A stretch of 64,000 nt of DNA from Berkiella sp050247135. GTDB lineage: Bacteria > Pseudomonadota > Gammaproteobacteria > Berkiellales > Berkiellaceae. The position numbers were made by a program, and so were the translations under genes. Below the pieces are notes generated by a model. It saw only the letters and a list, made by a program, of their open reading frames with translations. It did not search any database and had not been told where the DNA came from. Of the stretch, positions 59,254 to 64,000 are shown piece by piece (position 1 is the first letter of the stretch; every line of letters starts with the position of its first letter). The stretch covers positions 62,001 through 126,000 of the forward strand of contig JBFWUT010000004.1 of assembly GCA_050247135.1 (NCBI GenBank), read 5' to 3'.

Positions 59254-60984
59254 ATGATCAAAACTGCTCCTTACAAAGAAAGTTTTCTAAATACGAAAAA
59301 CCGCGAAATGGATCCCGCCAACTGGCGCCTAATGTTGGTGAGCAGCTTATTTGCGATATTGACAGCCGCCTTGGGTGGACGTCTTGTTCAATTGCATGTT
59401 GCGCATACTGATTTTTTGCAGGCACAAGGCGATGCCAGAACCTTGCGCGTTGTTGATATTCCTTCTTATCGAGGCATGATCACCGATAGACGCGGCACTC
59501 CAATTGCAATTAGCACGCCCGTTCATGCTATTTATGCAAATCCTTCACAATTTCAAGCAAACCGTTCGCAGCTTAAAAAATTGGCGACGCTCTTGGGTTT
59601 ACCTCAAGCTGTCTTAAAAGAAAAAATCGAACAACACCCTCATCGGGTATTTGTGTACCTAAAACGCGGCATAACACCCGATGTGGCCAAACAAATTAAA
59701 GCACTCAATATTCCAGGGCTGGGTCTAAAACGAGAATTTCGCCGCTACTATCCTGCAGCAAGACAAACTGCCCAGCTCATTGGTTTTACGGATATCGATG
59801 ATCATGGACAAGCAGGACTTGAGTTAACTTTTGAAGACAGTTTAAAGCCTACCATCGGTAAAAAAAGGGTGCTAGAAGATAGAACCGGTAGATGGGTAAA
59901 AGATCTCGATTATTTTCAAAGTGCTCGCCAAGGAGAAGACATTGCTCTGAGTATTGACCTACGGATCCAAGGATTTGCATATCGCGAATTAGAAAAAGCG
60001 ATTGCACTATATCAAGCTAAATCAGCAACCTTAGTGATGATTGATATTCCAACGGGCGAAATCTTAGCCATGGTCAGTGCGCCTTCTTATAATCCTAATA
60101 ACCGTCAAGATTGCCATGGTACCCATACTCGCAATCGCGCCCTTACCGATCTCTACGAACCTGGCTCAACTATTAAAGCATTCACCATTGCCAGTGCTCT
60201 TGCCAGCCGTCAATTTTCTCCAGACAGTATCATTGACACCTCACCGGGATATTTCACGCTTGGCAAACACACCGTGAAAGACATTCGCAATTATGGAGTT
60301 TTAACGCTGAAAGAAGTTTTAAGTAAATCGAGCAATGTTGGGATCAGTAAAATTACGCTGGCATTACCTGCCGAGCAACTCGTAGAAACGATCCGCAAAC
60401 TTGGTTTAGGCGATAGCATCAATACCTCCTTCCCCGGAGAGCGCAGAGGCATTTTGCCACAAGTGCCTAAAAACCCATTTACCCATGCCACGTTGGCATT
60501 TGGATATGGATTATCTGTGACACCTTTACAAATCGCTCATGCTTATGCCACGCTGGCCTCAGGTGGTGTGAAAACCCCTGTTTCGCTCACCAAAGTTAAC
60601 AATGCAAGTCAACTCAAAGCTGAAAGAGTATTGCCAGAAGATGTGGCAAACGCCACCATGAATATTCTCACTGATGTGTTAACACGCACCGGTACGGGCG
60701 CTAGAGCCAATATTCCGGGTTATAAAACAGCCGGTAAAACCGGCACCATTCGTGTAGTAGGCCCGCATGGTTACGATAAAAATCGCCATATCGGTTTATT
60801 TGCAGGAGTAACACCCGTTGATAACCCACGCCTAGCCACGGTGATTGTAGTTGAGGAGCCCAGCGAGGCTAATTATTACGGCGGTTTAGTCGCTGCACCC
60901 ATTTATAAAAACGTGGTCGGCAAGGCACTTTATATTTTGAATGTTGCACCCGACAGCCCCGAATCAACACTCACGCACACCTAA
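59254..60984 (+). CDS. ftsI: Penicillin-binding protein 3 (FtsI), septal transpeptidase
   Basis: 576 residues (E. coli 588). Cytoplasmic start, one membrane anchor ('LMLVSSLFAILTAALGGRLVQL'), dimerisation domain, and transpeptidase domain with the three motifs: SxxK in 'EPGSTIKAFTIASAL', SSN in 'LSKSSNVGISKITL', and KTGT in 'YKTAGKTGTIRVVG'. 'RGMITDRRGTPIAISTPV' is the class B PBP N-terminal block. Crosslinks peptidoglycan at the septum. In most gammaproteobacteria ftsI lies in the mraW-ftsL-ftsI-mur cluster; here it sits between yciA and upp, so it is either a relocated gene or a second PBP3 paralogue. Weak AAAG before ATG. Confidence 0.93.
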   Translation: MIKTAPYKESFLNTKNREMDPANWRLMLVSSLFAILTAALGGRLVQLHVAHTDFLQAQGDARTLRVVDIPSYRGMITDRRGTPIAISTPVHAIYANPSQFQANRSQLKKLATLLGLPQAVLKEKIEQHPHRVFVYLKRGITPDVAKQIKALNIPGLGLKREFRRYYPAARQTAQLIGFTDIDDHGQAGLELTFEDSLKPTIGKKRVLEDRTGRWVKDLDYFQSARQGEDIALSIDLRIQGFAYRELEKAIALYQAKSATLVMIDIPTGEILAMVSAPSYNPNNRQDCHGTHTRNRALTDLYEPGSTIKAFTIASALASRQFSPDSIIDTSPGYFTLGKHTVKDIRNYGVLTLKEVLSKSSNVGISKITLALPAEQLVETIRKLGLGDSINTSFPGERRGILPQVPKNPFTHATLAFGYGLSVTPLQIAHAYATLASGGVKTPVSLTKVNNASQLKAERVLPEDVANATMNILTDVLTRTGTGARANIPGYKTAGKTGTIRVVGPHGYDKNRHIGLFAGVTPVDNPRLATVIVVEEPSEANYYGGLVAAPIYKNVVGKALYILNVAPDSPESTLTHT

Positions 60985-61015
60985 ATCAACCGGCTGGCAC
61001 CCAAGCTGCGAAGCC

Positions 61016-61672
61016 TCACAGTGTGCCGAACATCCTGTCACCTGCATCCCCAAGGCCTGGGCGGATATAACCATTCTCATCCAAACATCTATCCACACTT
61101 GCGGAATAGATTTTCACATCGGGATGCGCTTCAAAGAAGGTCTTCAACCCTTCTGGTGCTGCCAGGATGCAAATAAACGTTATACTTTTAACGCCATGTT
61201 CTTTGAGCGTATTGATGGCACGAATGGCAGAACCGCCCGTCGCTAACATGGGATCGCATACATAGAAAGGACGCAAATGGCTATCTTCTGGTACTTTAAA
61301 ATAATAGCCTTCCGGTTGTAGGGTTTTTTCGTTTCTAAATAAGCCAATATGACCTACTTTAGCAGCAGGCATAAGGGTTAACAGAGCATCAACCATCCCA
61401 ACCCCAGCACGCAAAATCGGCAAAATCACAGGTGAGGGACCTGCCAAAATGGGAGCTAAACAGCTTTCCATCGGGGTATGAATTTCCATGCTTTGGGTTA
61501 CCAAGTTTTGGGTGGCTTCATAGCCAAGCAATAAGGTTATTTCATGAACCAGTTCACGAAATAATTTATGATCGGTTTGTTTTTGTCTTAAAAGCGTGAG
61601 TTTGCCAGCAATTAAAGGGTGGTTTACTTCAAAGAAATTCTCAAAGTTAGCATGGTGTTTTATCACCGTCAT
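61016..61672 (-). CDS. upp: Uracil phosphoribosyltransferase
   Basis: 218 residues from ATG 61672; GGAG stands 9 bases upstream, whereas the ATG at 61687 touches that site. 'VNHPLIAGKLTLLRQKQTDHKLFRELVHEIT' is the family start, 'PILRAGVGMVDALLTLMPAAKVGHIGLFRNE' the middle, 'VCDPMLATGGSAIRAINTLKEHGVKSI' the PRPP loop, and 'DENGYIRPGLGDAGDRMFGT' the uracil site. Makes UMP from uracil and PRPP. Third of a minus-strand group with the DUF445 gene and a small unknown gene. Confidence 0.96.
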   Translation of the reverse strand: MTVIKHHANFENFFEVNHPLIAGKLTLLRQKQTDHKLFRELVHEITLLLGYEATQNLVTQSMEIHTPMESCLAPILAGPSPVILPILRAGVGMVDALLTLMPAAKVGHIGLFRNEKTLQPEGYYFKVPEDSHLRPFYVCDPMLATGGSAIRAINTLKEHGVKSITFICILAAPEGLKTFFEAHPDVKIYSASVDRCLDENGYIRPGLGDAGDRMFGTL

Positions 61673-61692
61673 CGCAACATTCTCCAATGCGG

Positions 61693-61896
61693 TTAATGAT
61701 AAATGGATCTATCTTCTAACAGCATCGTAGCTGCGATACTGGCTTTGTAAATAATAAAGGGATCGGCGTGGTTGAGGCCTGCATTGATATCTTTAATGTG
61801 GGGATTTTCGACACCAATCATTTGCCAATATTCTGCTAAATTTTCAATGGATTCTCGCAAAAAACCCAGATATTCATTAAACGATTTATTTTTCAT
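61693..61896 (-). CDS. Small hypothetical protein before upp
   Basis: 67 residues from ATG 61896 (MKNKSFNEYLGFLRES); the frame also opens at 61923, overlapping the DUF445 gene. Helical, acidic, no signal peptide or membrane segment ('NEYLGFLRESIENLAEYWQMIG'). No family recognised. Stands 20 bases before the upp start and 10 bases after the DUF445 stop, so it is probably transcribed with both. Confidence 0.6.
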   Translation of the reverse strand: MKNKSFNEYLGFLRESIENLAEYWQMIGVENPHIKDINAGLNHADPFIIYKASIAATMLLEDRSIYH

Positions 61897-61906
61897 TGTG
61901 CACATC

Positions 61907-62644
61907 TTATACAAAATTAGCAATCAATCCAATCAAACCACCGAATACTCCACCCCATACAACGAGCCATCCTAAATGCTCACGGATCATTTTTTGAATG
62001 ATATTTTTAACCATCTTAGGTGTTAGTGCATCTAAACGGTGCTCAACAATCCCTTCGATACGACTTAGAAATTGATCTTGTTTTTGAAATTTATTCATTA
62101 AGTGTCGCTGAAGCTCTTCATCACTTAACGTCTCTTTAATGACGTTGCGCAACTTGTTTTGTACTGGTTGACGCAAGGATTCTACCGCACTTTGTCCCCC
62201 AACCATTGCCAAGAGCTTGCCCATTTGTGATTCAAGAAGGCCATTAGCAAGTGCATCGTACATTTTGTCATAATCTAATTCATCGGCTAGGGCGCGCCAT
62301 TTTTCTTTGTCATGATTCAGAGCCACTACAGCATTGATATTTTCTGTGGTAAAAAACTCATTCATGATTAAACTGCGAATTCCCCCTTTGAAAGATTCAA
62401 AACGCTCTGGGATCACACCTGAGCCGTATAAGAAGGGAATTTTTTCGAATAACATGTAGATAGCTAACCAATTAGTTAGCGCGCCGGACAGTGCATAACA
62501 ACCGACACTACTGAGTACACTTTGGTAAGGCGTGTTAGCAAAGCAATAGCTCAAACCAACCACAGTTGCAGCGATAGCATTCGTAGCAAAACTGATATTA
62601 AAAACGCCACGTAGCTCACTGCCAGAATTCATTATACTAACCAT
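61907..62644 (-). CDS. DUF445 family membrane protein
   Basis: 245 residues from ATG 62644; the longest frame opens at a TTG (62683) and another ATG is at 62632, none with a clear ribosome binding site. 'VGCYALSGALTNWLAIYMLFEKIPFLYGSGVIPERFESF' is the DUF445 signature (GA-tNwlAv-mLF-kip-l-GsGviP--f). Membrane segments at both ends ('NAIAATVVGLSYCFA', 'LVVWGGVFGGLIGLIANFV') enclose a long helical, charged region. Family function unknown. First gene of the group ending in upp. Confidence 0.88.
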   Translation of the reverse strand: MVSIMNSGSELRGVFNISFATNAIAATVVGLSYCFANTPYQSVLSSVGCYALSGALTNWLAIYMLFEKIPFLYGSGVIPERFESFKGGIRSLIMNEFFTTENINAVVALNHDKEKWRALADELDYDKMYDALANGLLESQMGKLLAMVGGQSAVESLRQPVQNKLRNVIKETLSDEELQRHLMNKFQKQDQFLSRIEGIVEHRLDALTPKMVKNIIQKMIREHLGWLVVWGGVFGGLIGLIANFV

Positions 62645-62766
62645 AAAAATGCGTACTTTCAAAAAGTTAGAGAAGTGTATCAAAAGGTTTTTTGAATGTA
62701 CACACTGGATGGGATGGAAGGTCTTTATACGGGACTCAAAAAACCAAAAAATGCCATCGAGCCCAT

Positions 62767-63369
62767 TTAGTCATTTTGTCGGGATATTCGTCGGGCACGC
62801 AAAAATTCCACTTCTTTGCGCATAATATGCTGAACTAAGCGCTCAGTATCGTCGTCACGAATGGTTTGAAAGTCGGCATTCAGGCGGAAAAGCCCCGTTT
62901 TTTCTGGGAATTCTTGACTAAGATCGACACAATCAATCACTTTGGCAAAACAAAGAATATAAACTTTTTCGGGTAATAACACGATTTCAAGCTGGATATC
63001 ATCGCCCTGAGAAGCCGCAATAGGCGATTCAAAAGACATTCCACTGGCGCTTAAGGAAACCGCTTGGGGTCTCTCATCCAACAAAGTATGCATCGATTGA
63101 TCCGTGCTCATGCCTCTGGCAAACAAGTTTATTTTACGATTCAATAATTCAAGGATCTCAGCAATATCGGGCTGTTTAGCATAAATAGACTGTAGAGAAT
63201 CAACGATATCCGCTTCCATCGAGAGAAAAAGTCCTGCCGTATCTGGATAATGGATTTCACCACGGTTAAAGCGTTCCAATCCTTTCTCTTTTTCTGCTTG
63301 TGTTAGAGGATGCCAAGCGAAAATGACTTCATCTTCGATGCGAAAATATCGTCGTCGTTCATCTTTCAT
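62767..63369 (-). CDS. PilZ-domain protein
   Basis: 200 residues. Starts 'MKDERRRYFRIEDEVIFAW', the RxxxR arm of PilZ domains with the order seen in N-terminal type members; the second motif, normally D/N-x-S-x-x-G, reads 'VSLSASGMSFESP', with Ser in place of the acidic or Asn residue. An extended helical insert (~40-85) separates them. Cyclic di-GMP binding is plausible but the motif is weakened. GAGGG before ATG. Follows the motB-like gene by 9 bases, so it may adjust motor or stator behaviour. Confidence 0.85.
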   Translation of the reverse strand: MKDERRRYFRIEDEVIFAWHPLTQAEKEKGLERFNRGEIHYPDTAGLFLSMEADIVDSLQSIYAKQPDIAEILELLNRKINLFARGMSTDQSMHTLLDERPQAVSLSASGMSFESPIAASQGDDIQLEIVLLPEKVYILCFAKVIDCVDLSQEFPEKTGLFRLNADFQTIRDDDTERLVQHIMRKEVEFLRARRISRQND

Positions 63370-63378
63370 AGCTAGCCC

Positions 63379-64000
63379 TCATTCATTGCTTTGCTTAGAA
63401 GGTATTATGCCGGGTACTTTCGATGGTTGATTGACATATATTTCACGTACTTGCTTTTTGACAACATCATCTTGAGGCGGAACCTTAAGTTGCTCAAAGT
63501 GCGGATTGTCGCCTTGAACCAAACTGATCTCAACCCGACGATTTCGTAAACGATTTTCTTTGGTATCATTAGGATATAAAGGCTGTGCATCACCATAACC
63601 TAAAATGACTATCCGTTTTTTGCTAATATTTCTTTCTTCAGTCAAGTAACGTGCGACTGCAATGGCTCGACCCGCTGAGAGATCCCAATTCGATCGATAG
63701 AGTCGATTGGATACGGGGGTATCATCAGTGTGCCCCGCAATATCAATTTCACCAGGGATCAACTCTAAAAAAGTAGAAATTTTATTTAAAATAGGAATAA
63801 AAGAAGCTTGAATGGTATCATCACCATTGGCAAAAGAACCTGCTTCAAGCACTCTTATCACGATCCGTTGATCCTTGGCTTCCACTTCAATCAGCCCTTG
63901 CAAGATTTCTTTTGCTAAGGTTTTAGCTAAGGTTTCAGTGATCTCAATCCGTTTTTGCTCTTTTGATTTTTGGATGGCTGCTTTGTCTTGATTAGTCACA
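63379..64000 (-). CDS. MotB/OmpA-like stator protein (partial, 5' end outside)
   Basis: The frame is open to the window edge; 207 codons are visible. C-terminal OmpA/MotB peptidoglycan-binding domain: 'RVLEAGSFANGDDTIQASFIPILNKISTFL' (motif before the domain, as in MotB), 'EIDIAGHTDDTPVSNRLYRSNWDLSAGRAIAVARYL' and 'KRIVILGYGDAQPLYPNDT' with 'RNRRVEI'. MotB couples ion flow to flagellar rotation and anchors to peptidoglycan. The N-terminal plug and membrane segment with the ion-binding Asp would lie beyond the window; a motA should precede it. Nine bases upstream of the PilZ gene. Confidence 0.85.
   Translation of the reverse strand, partial: VTNQDKAAIQKSKEQKRIEITETLAKTLAKEILQGLIEVEAKDQRIVIRVLEAGSFANGDDTIQASFIPILNKISTFLELIPGEIDIAGHTDDTPVSNRLYRSNWDLSAGRAIAVARYLTEERNISKKRIVILGYGDAQPLYPNDTKENRLRNRRVEISLVQGDNPHFEQLKVPPQDDVVKKQVREIYVNQPSKVPGIIPSKQSNE

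Overview
The window looks like the chromosome of a low-GC gammaproteobacterium that lives inside eukaryotic cells, of the Legionellales / Coxiellaceae / 'Candidatus Berkiella' kind. This placement is inference. It rests on housekeeping genes of gammaproteobacterial type (poxB, upp, ftsI, manC, gstA, panP, yciA, umuC) lying among many genes for eukaryotic-like proteins: ankyrin repeats, RasGEF, RhoGEF (DH) and RhoGAP domains, and effector-like proteins without known domains. No rRNA, tRNA, CRISPR array or prophage was seen.

Layout. 1-6.7 kb: the end of an unknown gene, an effector-like protein, a tail-to-tail pair of paralogues with a conserved His/Cys pair that recalls clan CD cysteine proteases, and an ankyrin protein. 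6.7-9.7 kb: a secreted protein, a ceramidase-like membrane protein, an XRE regulator and another secreted protein. 9.7-17.9 kb: a block centred on a Y1/RAYT-type transposase gene. Every gene-free gap here carries copies of a short motif (GGACATCC or GGACAGCC), and its orientation flips at the transposase. The same word also occurs inside neighbouring genes (HDAC-like, dipZ, uspA). The block ends with a truncated TauE/SafE remnant. 18.0-20.3 kb: CsbD, BON and proline-rich stress-type genes, then an umuC without umuD.

20.4-33.4 kb is the most striking region. It holds a 1554-residue protein with two RasGEF-like domains, a RhoGAP-RhoGEF two-gene operon, a second RhoGAP, two ankyrin proteins and a helical unknown, with only a glutaredoxin and a flavin reductase between them. 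It reads as a small arsenal for acting on host Ras/Rho GTPases.

33.5-46.5 kb: mostly ordinary metabolism and transport (HerA-like ATPase, membrane-fused FAD oxidase with a methyltransferase, poxB, ABC-2 exporter with gstA, CDF efflux), plus a secreted protein with 18 cysteines and a shrunken Old Yellow Enzyme. 46.6-50.3 kb: a patatin-like lipoprotein, a 120-bp-period repeat, and two alanine-rich single-membrane-span proteins. 50.3-64 kb: manC, an MFS lipid-type transporter, a response regulator with a degenerate HD-GYP domain and its histidine kinase, panP divergent from an ATP-grasp protein, yciA, ftsI, upp, a DUF445 protein, and a PilZ protein next to a motB-like gene cut by the window end.

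Starts were moved from the longest reading frame where a ribosome binding site or family length argued for it. Counts of short motifs were made by eye.
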